DNA of 40,297 nt from an uncultured Dysosmobacter sp. (GCA_934504065.1 CAKSVQ010000008.1:1-40297), one strand, 5' to 3'. Counted from the first letter of the stretch, positions 6,261 to 15,727 are shown. The notes: generated by a model not told the origin, from the letters alone. Numbers and translations: made by a program.

Positions 6261-8411
6261 ATGTCAACCATTATTACCCATCGGCAGTTCCCCGGCTACC
6301 ATAAGTATGAGATGGAGCTGGCTGGCCGCCCCCTGACGCTGGAGGTCGGCAAGCTGGCTGAGCTTGCCAACGCCGCCGTTATGGTGGGCTATGGCGACAC
6401 CCGCGTGTTGGTGTGCGCCACTGCCTCCGCCCGTCCCCGGGACGGCATCGACTTCTTCCCCCTGAGCGTGGACTTTGAGGAGAAGATGTATTCCGTGGGC
6501 CGCATTCCCGGCTCCTTCAACCGCCGCGAGGGCCGCCCCGGTGAAAAGGGCATCCTGACCGCCCGCGTCATCGACCGTCCCATCCGCCCCCTGTTCCCCT
6601 ATGACTTCCGCAACGACGTTTCCATCATGGCCACAGTCATGAGCGTGGACCATGACTGCTCTCCCGAGATCGCGGCCCTGATCGGCACCTCTGCCGCTCT
6701 GGCCATTTCCGACATTCCCTGGAACGGTCCCGTGGGCGCCGTGAAGATGGGCCTTGTGGACGGGGAGCTGGTCATCAACCCCACCAGCGAGCAGCGCAAG
6801 GTCTCTGATCTGGACGTTACCGTGGTCTCCACGGGCAAGAAGGTGGTCATGATCGAGGCCGGCGCCAACGAGGTGCCCAACGACAAGATGTTCGAGGCCA
6901 TCCAGAAGGCCCATGAGGAAAACCAGAAGCAGATCGCCCTTATCAACCGGATGGTCAGCGAGATCGGCAAGCCCAAGTTCGACTATCCCCACGCCGCTTT
7001 CGATCAGGAGCTGTTCGACGACATCGTGGCCAACTTCATGGACGAGGCCAAGGCCGCCATGGATACCGACGATAAGAACGTCCGCGAGCAGCGCTGGAAC
7101 GCCATGATCGAAAAGTGGCACGAGAAGTATCTGGACGCTCACCCCGATATGGACCAGTATCTGGAGGAGATCACCTACAAGTTCCAGAAGAAGATCGTCA
7201 AGGCATGGCTGCTGGAGGGCCACCGCGTGGATGGCCGCGCCAAAAATGAGATCCGCCCCTTGGCCGCCGAGGTAGGCGTGCTGCCCCGGGTCCACGGCTC
7301 CGGCCTGTTCACCCGCGGCCAGACGCAGGTGCTCTCCGTCGCCACGCTGGACACCCTGTCCGCCTGCCAGAAGCTGGACACCATCTGGGAAGAGACCGAA
7401 AAGCGCTATATGCACCACTATAACTTCCCCGGCTACTCTGTCGGTGAGGCCAAGCCCGCCCGCAGCCCCGGACGCCGGGAGATCGGCCACGGCGCTCTGG
7501 CCGAGCGGGCGCTGCTGCCCGTGATCCCCTCCGTGGAGGAGTTCCCCTATGCCATCCGTGTGGTCAGCGAGGTCGTTTCCTCCAACGGCTCCACCTCTCA
7601 GGGCTCCATCTGCGGCTCCACGCTGGCCCTGATGGATGCGGGCGTGCCCATCAAGGCCCCTGTCGCGGGCATTTCCTGCGGCCTGATCCAGGATGACGAC
7701 GGCTCCTTCACTACCTTTATCGACATTCAGGGTGTGGAGGACTTCCACGGCGAGATGGACTTCAAGGTGGCCGGTACCAAGAAGGGCATCACCGCCATCC
7801 AGATGGACCTGAAGAACGACGGCTTGACCATGGAGATCATCAAAAACGCGCTGGACATCACCTATGATGCCCGCTGCCAGATCCTGGACCAGATCATGCT
7901 GCCCTGCATCTCCGAGCCCCGGAAGGAAGTTTCCAAGTACGCGCCCAAGATGATCATCATGCACATCAATCCCGACAACATCCGGGATGTCATCGGCAAG
8001 GGCGGCTCCGTCATCCAGAAGATCGTGGCCGACACCGGCGCCAAGATCGACATCGACGACGACGGCACCATCCACATCGCCGCGGCGGACGCCTCCGCCT
8101 GCGACGCCGCCAAGAAGTGCATCGACGACATTGTGTTCGTCCCCGAGATCGGCAAGCTGTACTATGGCCGCGTGGTGCGCCTGATGACCTTCGGCGCCTT
8201 CGTGGAGTTGGCTCCCGGCAAGGACGGTCTGGTGCACATCTCCAAGCTGGCTGACCACCGTATTGAAAAGGTGGAGGACGCCTGCAAGATCGGCGACATG
8301 ATGTGGGTCAAGGTCACCGACATTGACGAAAAGGGCCGTGTGAACCTGAGCCACAAGGACGCCATGCGCGAGATCGCCGCCAGGGAAGCCAACGGCGAGC
8401 GGGCCAAGTAA
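6261..8411 (+). CDS. pnp: Polyribonucleotide nucleotidyltransferase (PNPase)
   Basis: A 3'-5' phosphorolytic RNA-degrading enzyme that also adds tails, acting as a trimer. The 716-residue product, the usual length, has in order a first RNase PH domain (about 10-145), the helical linker, a second RNase PH domain (about 320-550, with GLFTRGQTQ and the phosphate-binding region SSNGSTSQGSICGST), a KH domain (NPDNIRDVIGKGGSVIQKI) and a C-terminal S1 domain (GKLYYGRVVRLMTFGAFVEL). ATG at 6261 follows AAAGGAGC. The gene follows rpsO and ends at a strong terminator. Confidence 0.98.
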   Translation: MSTIITHRQFPGYHKYEMELAGRPLTLEVGKLAELANAAVMVGYGDTRVLVCATASARPRDGIDFFPLSVDFEEKMYSVGRIPGSFNRREGRPGEKGILTARVIDRPIRPLFPYDFRNDVSIMATVMSVDHDCSPEIAALIGTSAALAISDIPWNGPVGAVKMGLVDGELVINPTSEQRKVSDLDVTVVSTGKKVVMIEAGANEVPNDKMFEAIQKAHEENQKQIALINRMVSEIGKPKFDYPHAAFDQELFDDIVANFMDEAKAAMDTDDKNVREQRWNAMIEKWHEKYLDAHPDMDQYLEEITYKFQKKIVKAWLLEGHRVDGRAKNEIRPLAAEVGVLPRVHGSGLFTRGQTQVLSVATLDTLSACQKLDTIWEETEKRYMHHYNFPGYSVGEAKPARSPGRREIGHGALAERALLPVIPSVEEFPYAIRVVSEVVSSNGSTSQGSICGSTLALMDAGVPIKAPVAGISCGLIQDDDGSFTTFIDIQGVEDFHGEMDFKVAGTKKGITAIQMDLKNDGLTMEIIKNALDITYDARCQILDQIMLPCISEPRKEVSKYAPKMIIMHINPDNIRDVIGKGGSVIQKIVADTGAKIDIDDDGTIHIAAADASACDAAKKCIDDIVFVPEIGKLYYGRVVRLMTFGAFVELAPGKDGLVHISKLADHRIEKVEDACKIGDMMWVKVTDIDEKGRVNLSHKDAMREIAAREANGERAK

Positions 8412-8429
8412 AACTTTTTCAACGGTCTC

Positions 8430-8463
8430 AAGCGCCGGATGCATTTGCATCCGGCGCTTTTTT
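8430..8463 (+). terminator. Intrinsic terminator of pnp
   Basis: Perfect 13-base arms AAGCGCCGGATGC (8430-8442) and GCATCCGGCGCTT (8447-8459) with the four-base loop ATTT and a run of T to 8463. Confidence 0.92.
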
Positions 8464-8499
8464 GTGCAGTTGCGATAGTTTCGTTTTTAGTTGCGTTTG

Positions 8500-8528
8500 T
8501 TGCTTTTTTGGAAAGAAGCGTGTAAACT
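8500..8528 (+). promoter_or_regulatory. Probable promoter of lspA-rluD
   Basis: TTGCTT (8500-8505), a 17-base spacer and TAAACT (8523-8528), 37 bases before the lspA start and after the pnp terminator. Each box matches the consensus at four positions. Confidence 0.5.
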
Positions 8529-8565
8529 GATAGCATCATCTATCATCATGCTAAGGAGAGCCTTT

Positions 8566-9066
8566 ATGGTATATCTTGTTTGTTCCCTGCTGGGGCTGGG
8601 GCTGCTGGGGCTGGACCAGTGGTTCAAGCATTGGATCACGGTGCATCTGCCGCTGGGGGAGACGATGCCCTTCCTGCCCGGATTCATGCAGCTTCGCACC
8701 GTGCATAACTACGGCGCGGCGTGGTCCAGTTTTTCCGGGATGCGCTGGCTGCTGGTGGCAGTGACGCTGGCCATCGTGCTGGGGGTGGCCGCGGCGCTGG
8801 TGCGGCGGGTGGTGCGCCATCCGCTGGGGGTCTGCGCGGCGTTCCTCATCATCTCCGGCGGCCTTGGCAACATTCTGGACCGCCTGCGGCTGGGGTATGT
8901 GGTGGATATGTTCGATTTGCAGTTCATGAACTATCCGGTCTTCAACATTGCCGACTGCTGCATTGTCTGCGGCTGCGCGCTGGGCGTGATCTACTACCTG
9001 TGGTTCTACGAAAAATATGACAGGAAGGATGCATCGGATGGAGAAGCTGACGCTTCAGGTAAATAA
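8566..9066 (+). CDS. lspA: Lipoprotein signal peptidase (signal peptidase II)
   Basis: Cleaves signal peptides of diacylglyceryl-modified prolipoproteins within the membrane. The 166-residue product has four hydrophobic segments. It also has the SPase II motifs: Asp17 in the first segment (GLDQWFK), HNYGAAW, GGLGNILDRLRLGYVVDMFD with catalytic Asp114, and PVFNIADC with catalytic Asp130. ATG at 8566 is preceded by AAGGAG at a seven-base distance; a longer frame reaching back to 8491 lacks support. It overlaps rluD by 29 bases, and the lspA-rluD pair is common in Firmicutes. The tail after residue 150 is acidic and extends slightly beyond the minimal family length. Confidence 0.95.
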   Translation: MVYLVCSLLGLGLLGLDQWFKHWITVHLPLGETMPFLPGFMQLRTVHNYGAAWSSFSGMRWLLVAVTLAIVLGVAAALVRRVVRHPLGVCAAFLIISGGLGNILDRLRLGYVVDMFDLQFMNYPVFNIADCCIVCGCALGVIYYLWFYEKYDRKDASDGEADASGK

Positions 9067-9964
9067 TGACGCGGCGGGCAGCCGGGTGGACGCATGGCTG
9101 GCCACCAATCTGGAACATACCTCCCGCTCCGCTGCCCAGCGGCTGCTGGAAGAGGGCCGGGTGACCTGCGGGGAAAAGACGCTGGCCAAAAACGGAAAGC
9201 TCTCCGGCGACGAATGGCTGACGGTCTCTCTGCCGGAGCCGGAAACGGTGGACATCGTTCCACAGAACATCCCGCTGGACGTGGTGTATGAGGACGCGGA
9301 CGTGATCGTGGTGAACAAGCCCAAGGGGCTGGTGGTCCACCCCGCGCCGGGCCATCCGGACGGCACGCTGGTCAACGCCCTGCTCTATCACTGCGGCGCG
9401 AGCCTTTCCGGCATCGGCGGCGAGCTGCGCCCGGGCATCGTTCACCGCATCGACCGGGACACCTCCGGTTTGATCATTGCCGCCAAGAACGACGCCGCCC
9501 ACCAGCGTCTGGCCGCGCAGTTACAGGATCACACCCTCTCCCGGGTCTACCGCTGCATTGTGGTGGGGAATCTGCGGGAGGACGCGGGCACGATGGACGC
9601 GCCCATTGGCCGCCACCCGGCGGACCGCAAGAAAATGGCCGTGGTGACCGGGGGCCGCCGGGCCGTGACCCACTGGCGGGTGCTGGAGCGGTTTCAGGGC
9701 TTCACCTATGTGGAGTGCCGACTGGAGACCGGGCGTACCCACCAGATCCGGGTGCATATGGCCTATCTGGGCCACCCCATCCTGGGCGACACGGTGTACG
9801 GCAGCAAAAAAGCGGTGCCGGGCCTGCAGGGCCAGTGCCTGCACGCCGTGGGGCTGCGGTTCCTCCACCCCCGCACGGGGGAAGCGGTGGAGCTTTCCTG
9901 CCCCCTGACGGAGGAATTTCAGACGCAGCTGGATAAGCTGCGGCGGCGCGGCACGGGAATATGA
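9038..9964 (+). CDS. rluD: 23S rRNA pseudouridine synthase, RluA/RluD family
   Basis: Converts specific uridines of rRNA to pseudouridine. The 308-residue product has an N-terminal S4 RNA-binding domain (about residues 13-70) and the catalytic domain with RPGIVHRIDRDTSGL, where Asp139 is the catalytic aspartate. It also carries the conserved RTHQIRVHMAYLGHPILGD segment. ATG at 9038 is chosen because AGGAAGG (9022-9028) lies nine bases upstream; ATGs at 9017 and 9029 precede or touch that site. The RluD subfamily is the best match by length and the S4 domain, but the exact target uridine cannot be told from sequence. Confidence 0.93.
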   Translation: MEKLTLQVNNDAAGSRVDAWLATNLEHTSRSAAQRLLEEGRVTCGEKTLAKNGKLSGDEWLTVSLPEPETVDIVPQNIPLDVVYEDADVIVVNKPKGLVVHPAPGHPDGTLVNALLYHCGASLSGIGGELRPGIVHRIDRDTSGLIIAAKNDAAHQRLAAQLQDHTLSRVYRCIVVGNLREDAGTMDAPIGRHPADRKKMAVVTGGRRAVTHWRVLERFQGFTYVECRLETGRTHQIRVHMAYLGHPILGDTVYGSKKAVPGLQGQCLHAVGLRFLHPRTGEAVELSCPLTEEFQTQLDKLRRRGTGI

Positions 9965-9971
9965 TTTTGAG

Positions 9972-10010
9972 GGAACGGGCGCAGATTTTTTGCTCTGCGG
10001 CCGTTCCTTT
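9972..10010 (+). terminator. Intrinsic terminator after rluD
   Basis: GGAACGG plus GCGCAGA at 9972-9985 pairs with TCTGCG plus GCCGTTCC at 9994-10007, followed by TTTTG. It separates lspA-rluD from the miaB unit. Confidence 0.85.
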
Positions 10011-10013
10011 TGC

Positions 10014-10042
10014 TTGTGCTTCTTTGGCTTCTATGCTATGAT
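10014..10042 (+). promoter_or_regulatory. Probable promoter of the miaB-mutS-mutL run
   Basis: TATGAT (10037-10042) is a five-of-six -10 match with a weaker -35 TTGTGC (10014-10019) at a 17-base spacing. An overlapping alternative is TTGCTT (10010-10015) with TATGCT (10032-10037). Transcription would start near 10049, ahead of the ribosome site of miaB. Confidence 0.55.
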
Positions 10043-10081
10043 ATTTTAGTTAAAGTATCTGTATTTTGGAGGAAAAGGATT

Positions 10082-11494
10082 TTGGAACGCAAGGAAGTGT
10101 TGGTTTCCCCGGAGGCGCTGGACCGCCAGCGGGGGTTTGAAGAGAAGATCCGGGCCATGTTCGCCCAGCGGGAGGCCCATCCCGTGGCCTGTGTGGACAC
10201 CTTCGGCTGCCAGCAGAACGTGGCCGACGGGCAGCGGCTGATGGGAATGCTGCGCAGCTGCGGTTTTGCCCTGACGGACGACCCCACCGCCGCCGATCTG
10301 GTGATTTTGAACACCTGTGCCGTCCGGGAGCACGCCGAGCAGCGGGTGTTCGGCAATCTGGGCGCGCTGACCCACGCCAAAAAGGAAAACCCGGAGATGG
10401 TGGTGGCTCTGTGCGGCTGCATGGCGCAGGAGGAGCGGGTTTCCCAGAAGATCAAAAAATCTTATCCGCTGGTGAATCTGGTGTTCGGCCCCCATGCCCT
10501 GTGGAAATTCCCGGAGCTTTTGTGGCAGGTGTATGAGACGAGGAAGCGGGTGTTTTCCGTCAGCCCCGAGCACGGCACCATTGCTGAGGGCATCCCCGTG
10601 GTGCGGGAGGTGGGCGTGAAGGCGTGGGTGTCCATCATGTATGGGTGCAACAACTTCTGCTCGTACTGCATCGTGCCCTATGTCCGGGGCCGGGAGCGCA
10701 GCCGCGACCCCCAGTGCGTGCTGCAGGAGGTGCGGGAGCTGGTGGCGGCAGGCTATAAGGACATCACCCTGCTGGGCCAGAACGTCAATTCCTACGGCAA
10801 GGATCTGGACATCGGCTATGACTTTGCCGACCTGCTGGCCGAGATCGACCGCATCCCCGGGGAATACCGCATCCGCTTCATGTCCAGCCATCCCAAGGAC
10901 GCCACGAAAAAGCTCTTTGACACGATGGCCGCCTGCCCCCACGTTGCAAAGCAGCTGCACCTGCCGTTCCAGTCCGGCAATGACCGGGTGCTTAAGGAAA
11001 TGAACCGCCGCTATACCCGGGAGCAGTATCTGGAGCTGATCCGCTACGCCAAGTCCGTGATGCCGGAGCTGGTGCTGACCTCCGACGTGATCATCGGCTT
11101 CCCCGGCGAGACGGAGGCGGAGGCGATGGACACCGTGTCGCTGGTGCAGGAGGTGGGGTTTGACGCCCTGTTCACTTTTATTTATTCGCCCCGGCCCGGC
11201 ACCCGCGCGGCGGAAATGCCCGATCCCGCCACCCGGGAGGAAAAGCAGAAGTGGTTCGATAAGCTTCTGGAGGTGCAGAACGGCCAGTCCGCCGCGCTGC
11301 ACGCGGCCTATGTGGGCAAGACCGTCCGGGTGCTGGTGGACGGAAAGAGCGATGATGAAGTTTTTCCTCTTGCCTCTCGCACCGAGGGCAACCGTCTGGT
11401 GCGGCTGAAGGGGGAGGAGAACCTCATCGGCCAGTTTGTGGACGTGAAGATCACGGGAAGCAACACGTGGGCGCTGTACGGCGAGACCGTGTAA
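10082..11494 (+). CDS. miaB: tRNA-2-methylthio-N6-dimethylallyladenosine synthase
   Basis: A radical-SAM methylthiotransferase that adds the 2-methylthio group to i6A37 of tRNAs. From the chosen start the product has 470 residues. The N-terminal UPF0004 domain carries the cluster cysteines Cys43 (TFGCQQN), Cys79 (LNTCAVRE) and Cys113 (ALCGCMAQ). The radical-SAM cysteines Cys189, Cys193 and Cys196 lie in YGCNNFCSYCIVPYVRGRE, and a C-terminal TRAM domain follows. I chose the TTG at 10082 because GGAGGAAAAGGA lies directly upstream, after the predicted transcription start. The longer frame from 10010 would begin inside the promoter and read as a hydrophobic peptide. MiaA, which makes the substrate i6A37, is encoded 8.4 kb downstream on the same strand. 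Confidence 0.95.
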   Translation: MERKEVLVSPEALDRQRGFEEKIRAMFAQREAHPVACVDTFGCQQNVADGQRLMGMLRSCGFALTDDPTAADLVILNTCAVREHAEQRVFGNLGALTHAKKENPEMVVALCGCMAQEERVSQKIKKSYPLVNLVFGPHALWKFPELLWQVYETRKRVFSVSPEHGTIAEGIPVVREVGVKAWVSIMYGCNNFCSYCIVPYVRGRERSRDPQCVLQEVRELVAAGYKDITLLGQNVNSYGKDLDIGYDFADLLAEIDRIPGEYRIRFMSSHPKDATKKLFDTMAACPHVAKQLHLPFQSGNDRVLKEMNRRYTREQYLELIRYAKSVMPELVLTSDVIIGFPGETEAEAMDTVSLVQEVGFDALFTFIYSPRPGTRAAEMPDPATREEKQKWFDKLLEVQNGQSAALHAAYVGKTVRVLVDGKSDDEVFPLASRTEGNRLVRLKGEENLIGQFVDVKITGSNTWALYGETV

Positions 11495-11521
11495 GCGCCG
11501 GGAACAGAAGGAGGAGGCCCC

Positions 11522-12349
11522 ATGAGGATCGTAACGCTGCTGGAAAATACCGCCTGTGTCCCGGCGCTGTGCGCCGCCCACGGGCTGAGCCTGTATGTGG
11601 AAACGCCCCGGCATAAGGTGCTGTTTGACATGGGGCCGGACGAGCGCTTTCTGCGCAACGCGGAGACCCTCGGCATCGATCTGGGGGCGGTGGACGCGGC
11701 GGTGCTCTCCCACGGGCATTATGACCACGGCGGCGGCCTGCGGGCTTTCTGCGAGGCCAATACCCATGCGGATATTTTCATCCACATGGACGCTTTCGGG
11801 GATTTTTACGCCGCGCAGGCGGGGAAAGAGCCCCGCTATATCGGCCTTGACCCGGAGATCTGGGAGCTGGAAAGCCGCATTGTGCCCACGGCGGACGCTG
11901 TGAAGCTGGATGAAGAATTGCAGCTTTTTTCCGCCCTGCCGGATGTCCTTCCGGCAGGGGCGGCGGCAGACGGTATGCTGGTGCGCACGCCGGAGGGGCT
12001 GCGGCCCGACCCCTTTACCCATGAGCAGAGCCTGCTGGTGACGGCGCAGGGCAAGGCGGTGCTGCTGGCTGGCTGTGCCCACCGGGGGATCGTGAACATC
12101 GTGGCGGCGGCGAAGGAGCGCCTTGGCCGGATACCGGACGCAGTGTTCGGCGGGTTCCACTTCTTTCAGCTTCCGCCGGACGACCCCGCGTCGGCGCGGC
12201 TGATCGACGAGACCGGAAAAGCCCTGCTGGAGGGCGGTACGGTCTACTATACGGGCCACTGCACGGGGGAATACGCCTATGAACGGCTGCACGCCATTCT
12301 CGGAGACCGCCTGCGGCGGATGTCCGGCGGCACGGCGGTGGAGATTTAA
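11522..12349 (+). CDS. Metallo-beta-lactamase-fold hydrolase
   Basis: The 275-residue product has the metal-binding motif SHGHYDHGGG (His64, His66, Asp68, His69) and further candidate ligands His187 (AGCAHRGIVN) and His213 (GGFHFF). The layout GCAHRGI...GGFH and the late TGHCTGE segment resemble the MBL subgroup annotated as 7,8-dihydropterin-6-yl-methyl-4-(beta-D-ribofuranosyl)aminobenzene 5'-phosphate synthase-like. That reaction name comes from an archaeal homologue and should not be assumed here. It starts 27 bases after miaB with GAAGGAGGAGG as ribosome site and is followed by mutS, so it is part of the same unit. The substrate is unknown. Confidence 0.85.
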   Translation: MRIVTLLENTACVPALCAAHGLSLYVETPRHKVLFDMGPDERFLRNAETLGIDLGAVDAAVLSHGHYDHGGGLRAFCEANTHADIFIHMDAFGDFYAAQAGKEPRYIGLDPEIWELESRIVPTADAVKLDEELQLFSALPDVLPAGAAADGMLVRTPEGLRPDPFTHEQSLLVTAQGKAVLLAGCAHRGIVNIVAAAKERLGRIPDAVFGGFHFFQLPPDDPASARLIDETGKALLEGGTVYYTGHCTGEYAYERLHAILGDRLRRMSGGTAVEI

Positions 12350-12373
12350 AGAGAAAGACAACGAGGTGATCTC

Positions 12374-14968
12374 ATGGCGGAATTGACCCCCATGATGAAA
12401 CAATATCTGGAGATCAAAAAGGACAACCCGGATTCCATTTTGTTCTTCCGGCTGGGCGATTTCTATGAAATGTTTGCCGATGACGCGAAGCTGGCCTCCA
12501 AAGAGCTGGACCTTGCCCTGACCTCCCGGGACCACGGCAAGCACGCCAAGCCGGAGGAGGAGCGGGTGCCCATGTGCGGCATTCCCTACCACGCCAGCGA
12601 ATCCTATATTGCCCGGCTCATTGCCAAGGGCTATAAGGTGGCCATCTGCGAGCAGATGGAGGACCCCGCCACGGCCAAGGGGCTGGTGAAGCGGGACATT
12701 ATCCGGGTGGTCACACCCGGCACGGTAATCGACAGCACCTGTCTGGACGAGAAAAGCGGCAACTTCCTGTGCGGCATCTATGTGGATGAATCCGCCGCAG
12801 GTATTGCCTTTTGCGATATTACCACGGGCAAGACCCACCTCACGGCCTTTTCTGGCCGGGAGCGGGTGGAGCACATCATCAACGAGCTGGGGCGCTTTTC
12901 CCCGGCCGAGGCGATCTTGAGCCCCGGCGCTTACGCGGAGGGCGCGCTGGTGGACGCCCTGCGGGACAAGCTCTCCTGCCGGGTGGAAGACGGCGGCGAG
13001 GGCCGCTTTGCGCTGGACGCGGCGGAAAAGAGCATCCGCCGCCAGTTCGGCGAGGATGCGCAGGCAGGCCCTCCGGCGGCGAAAATGGCACTGGGCGGGC
13101 TGCTGCAATACCTGTATGAGACCCAGAAGACCGACCTGAGCCACATCAACGAACTGGACTACTACGAGCAGGGCCGCTTTATGGAGCTGGACCTTGCGGC
13201 CCGGCGGAATCTGGAGCTGACGCAGACCCTGCGGGGCAAGGAGAAGAAGGGGAGCCTTCTGTGGGTGCTGGATAAGACCCAGACCTCCATGGGCGCGCGG
13301 TGCCTGCGCTCATGGCTGGAGCGGCCCCTCTTGAGCGTGACGGCCATCAGCAGACGCAGCTCCGCCGTGGCGGCGCTGGTGGAAAACACCATCGTGCGGG
13401 AGGAGTTGGCCGCCGCCATGAGCGGCCTTGGCGACATGGAGCGGCTGATCGGCCGCATCGTATACGGCACCGCCGGAGGGCGGGATATGGCGGCGCTGCG
13501 GGCGGCAATTGAAAAGCTGCCCGCCGTGAAGGCCCAGCTTTCCGCCCTGCATGACAAGCGCCTTGCGGAGCTGACCGACGAGCTGGATACGCTGGAGGAC
13601 ATCGGCGGGCGCATTGCCGCCGCCATCTGCGACGAGCCGCCGTTTTCCGTGCGGGAGGGCGGCTTTATCCGGGACGGCTACCACGAAGAGGTGGACCGCC
13701 TGCGCCACATCCTCAAGGGCGGCAAGGGCGTGATGGCCGAAATGGAGGCCAAGGAGAAGGAGCGCACGGGCATCCGCACGCTGAAGATCGGCTACAACAA
13801 GGTCTTCGGCTATTACATCGAGGTCAGCAATTCCTTTAAGGATCAGGTACCGGAGACCTATATCCGCAAGCAGACGCTGGTAAACGGCGAGCGGTATATC
13901 ACGCAGGAGCTGAAGGATCTGGAGCACCAGATCCTCACCGCGTCCGACCGGGTGGTGGCGCTGGAATACGAGCTGTTCACCGCGCTGCGGGAGGAGATTT
14001 CCGCCGCCGCGCCCCGCATCCAGAAAACCGCCGCCGCCGTGGCGGAGGCCGACGCGCTGTGCTCCTTTGCCGTGGTGGCGGTGCACAACGGTTACTGCCG
14101 CCCGGAGGTGGACGAGTCCGGCGTGATCGAAATTCGGGAGGGCCGTCATCCGGTGGTGGAAAAAGTGCTGAAAGACAGCCTTTTTGTGCCGAACGACACG
14201 TTTATGGGCGAAAAGGAAGAGCGGGTTGCCATCATCACGGGTCCCAACATGGCGGGCAAATCCACCTATATGCGGCAGGTGGCCCTGATCGTGCTGATGG
14301 CCCAGCTGGGTTCCTTCGTCCCGGCCAAATACGCCCATATCGGTGTGGTGGACCGGATCTTCACCCGCATCGGCGCCAGTGATGACCTTTCGGCAGGGCA
14401 GTCCACCTTCATGGTGGAAATGACGGAGGTGGCGGACATTCTCCACCACGCCACGAAAAATTCCCTGCTGATCTTGGACGAGATCGGCCGGGGAACCTCC
14501 ACCTTTGACGGTATGTCCATTGCCCGGGCGGTGCTGGAATATTGCGCCGACCGCAGGCTGCTGGGGGCGAAAACGCTGTTCGCCACCCATTACCATGAGC
14601 TGACGGAGCTGGAAAATACCCTGCCCGGCACAGTGAATTACTCCATCGCCGTGAAGGCAAAGGGGGAGGACATCATCTTCCTGCGCAAGATCGTTCCCGG
14701 CGGGGCCGACCGCAGCTACGGCATCGAGGTGGCCAAGCTGGCGGGGCTGCCGGACAAGGTGGTCCAGCGGGCCAAAACGGTTTTGAAGCAGCTGGAGGAG
14801 GAAAACGGCGTGCAGTATACCGCCGCCCGGAAAGAGGACGATCAGGTGTCGCTGGGGTCCATGGCTGAGGGCGAGGTGCTTGCCGCCATCCGCCGCTGTC
14901 AGGTGGAGACGCTGACGCCTATCGAGGCCATGAGCCTGCTCTATGAGCTGCACCAGAAGCTGAAGTAA
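12374..14968 (+). CDS. mutS: DNA mismatch repair protein MutS
   Basis: Recognises base mismatches and small loops and recruits MutL. The 864-residue product is of normal length for MutS1. The mismatch-binding Phe-x-Glu is in RLGDFYEMF (Phe30, Glu32). Walker A GPNMAGKST is near residue 623, followed by DDLSAGQSTFMVEM, Walker B LLILDEIGRGTSTFDG and the signature ATHYHELTELE. The ATG at 12374 follows CGAGGTGAT. mutL lies 1.7 kb downstream, but here two membrane-protein genes sit between them. Confidence 0.98.
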   Translation: MAELTPMMKQYLEIKKDNPDSILFFRLGDFYEMFADDAKLASKELDLALTSRDHGKHAKPEEERVPMCGIPYHASESYIARLIAKGYKVAICEQMEDPATAKGLVKRDIIRVVTPGTVIDSTCLDEKSGNFLCGIYVDESAAGIAFCDITTGKTHLTAFSGRERVEHIINELGRFSPAEAILSPGAYAEGALVDALRDKLSCRVEDGGEGRFALDAAEKSIRRQFGEDAQAGPPAAKMALGGLLQYLYETQKTDLSHINELDYYEQGRFMELDLAARRNLELTQTLRGKEKKGSLLWVLDKTQTSMGARCLRSWLERPLLSVTAISRRSSAVAALVENTIVREELAAAMSGLGDMERLIGRIVYGTAGGRDMAALRAAIEKLPAVKAQLSALHDKRLAELTDELDTLEDIGGRIAAAICDEPPFSVREGGFIRDGYHEEVDRLRHILKGGKGVMAEMEAKEKERTGIRTLKIGYNKVFGYYIEVSNSFKDQVPETYIRKQTLVNGERYITQELKDLEHQILTASDRVVALEYELFTALREEISAAAPRIQKTAAAVAEADALCSFAVVAVHNGYCRPEVDESGVIEIREGRHPVVEKVLKDSLFVPNDTFMGEKEERVAIITGPNMAGKSTYMRQVALIVLMAQLGSFVPAKYAHIGVVDRIFTRIGASDDLSAGQSTFMVEMTEVADILHHATKNSLLILDEIGRGTSTFDGMSIARAVLEYCADRRLLGAKTLFATHYHELTELENTLPGTVNYSIAVKAKGEDIIFLRKIVPGGADRSYGIEVAKLAGLPDKVVQRAKTVLKQLEEENGVQYTAARKEDDQVSLGSMAEGEVLAAIRRCQVETLTPIEAMSLLYELHQKLK

Positions 14969-14979
14969 GGGAGGACGCC

Positions 14980-15690
14980 ATGGCAAAGCATTCTTCTGCG
15001 GCATATATGACCTCTGGCGAGCAGATCGCAGGCGTGGTGTTTTTCGTGCTGTATCTGCTGGTGCTGCCCCTTGTGTCCGCGCCGTTTTTCGACCTTGTGC
15101 AGCGGCTGCTGGGCATCACCCTTTCCGCAAGCGTTCGGGCCATGCTGTATGCCTATATCCTCTTCGCCGTGACGGTGGTGATCTTCCACGGGTATCTGGC
15201 GGAGACCACCCGCCGTCTGGTGGACGGACCGGGCCATGCGGTGCAGACGCTGGCCATGGGGCTGGTGGGGGTCTACGGACTCAACGAACTTTTTTACCGA
15301 TTGACGAAGCTGGCCCTTGCCAACCGGGTGAACCTGAACGACGGGCTTCTATCCGCCGACGGGAACGGCGCTGCCGGGGTGACGCTTTTGATCGTGATCC
15401 TGCTGACGCCCGTGGTGGAGGAAACGCTGTTCCGCGGGCTGGTGTTTGGAAACCTGCGGGGCAAGGGGCGCATCCTTGCCTATGGGGTCAGCTGCGTGCT
15501 CTTCGCCCTGTCCCGGGTGTGGGGACTGGCCTCCGGCGGCAGTTATGACGCGGCGTTCTGGCTGCGCCTTGCCCAGTATCTGGCCCCGGGCGCGGTGCTG
15601 TGCTGGTCGTATGACCGCAGCGGCACGCTGTGGACGCCCATCGGCATCCACGCCGCCTTCAACGCCTTGCACGTGTTAGTGGGAACGTAA
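14980..15690 (+). CDS. CPBP-family intramembrane protein (Rce1/Abi-like), motif 2 altered
   Basis: A 236-residue polytopic membrane protein. The CPBP glutamic-protease motif 1 is present as VVEETLFRG (Glu147, Glu148, Arg152), and motif 3 as GIHAAFNALH (His224, Asn228). At motif 2, where the family has Phe-x-x-x-His, the segment reads LFALSRVW: Phe175 is kept but residue 179 is arginine rather than histidine. The protein may therefore be a catalytically altered member. It starts 11 bases after mutS behind GGGAGGACG, so it is in the mismatch-repair unit. In other bacteria such proteins process peptides or confer bacteriocin self-immunity; no such role is shown here. Confidence 0.82.
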   Translation: MAKHSSAAYMTSGEQIAGVVFFVLYLLVLPLVSAPFFDLVQRLLGITLSASVRAMLYAYILFAVTVVIFHGYLAETTRRLVDGPGHAVQTLAMGLVGVYGLNELFYRLTKLALANRVNLNDGLLSADGNGAAGVTLLIVILLTPVVEETLFRGLVFGNLRGKGRILAYGVSCVLFALSRVWGLASGGSYDAAFWLRLAQYLAPGAVLCWSYDRSGTLWTPIGIHAAFNALHVLVGT

Positions 15691-15727
15691 AATTATTGAC
15701 CATAACGAGAGTAGAGAGTGGGATTTT

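Noticed and set aside
10010..10081. N-terminal extension of MiaB as a membrane segment
   Set aside because: The extension lies over the predicted promoter and ribosome site; TTG at 10082 with GGAGGAAAAGGA before it explains the start without it.
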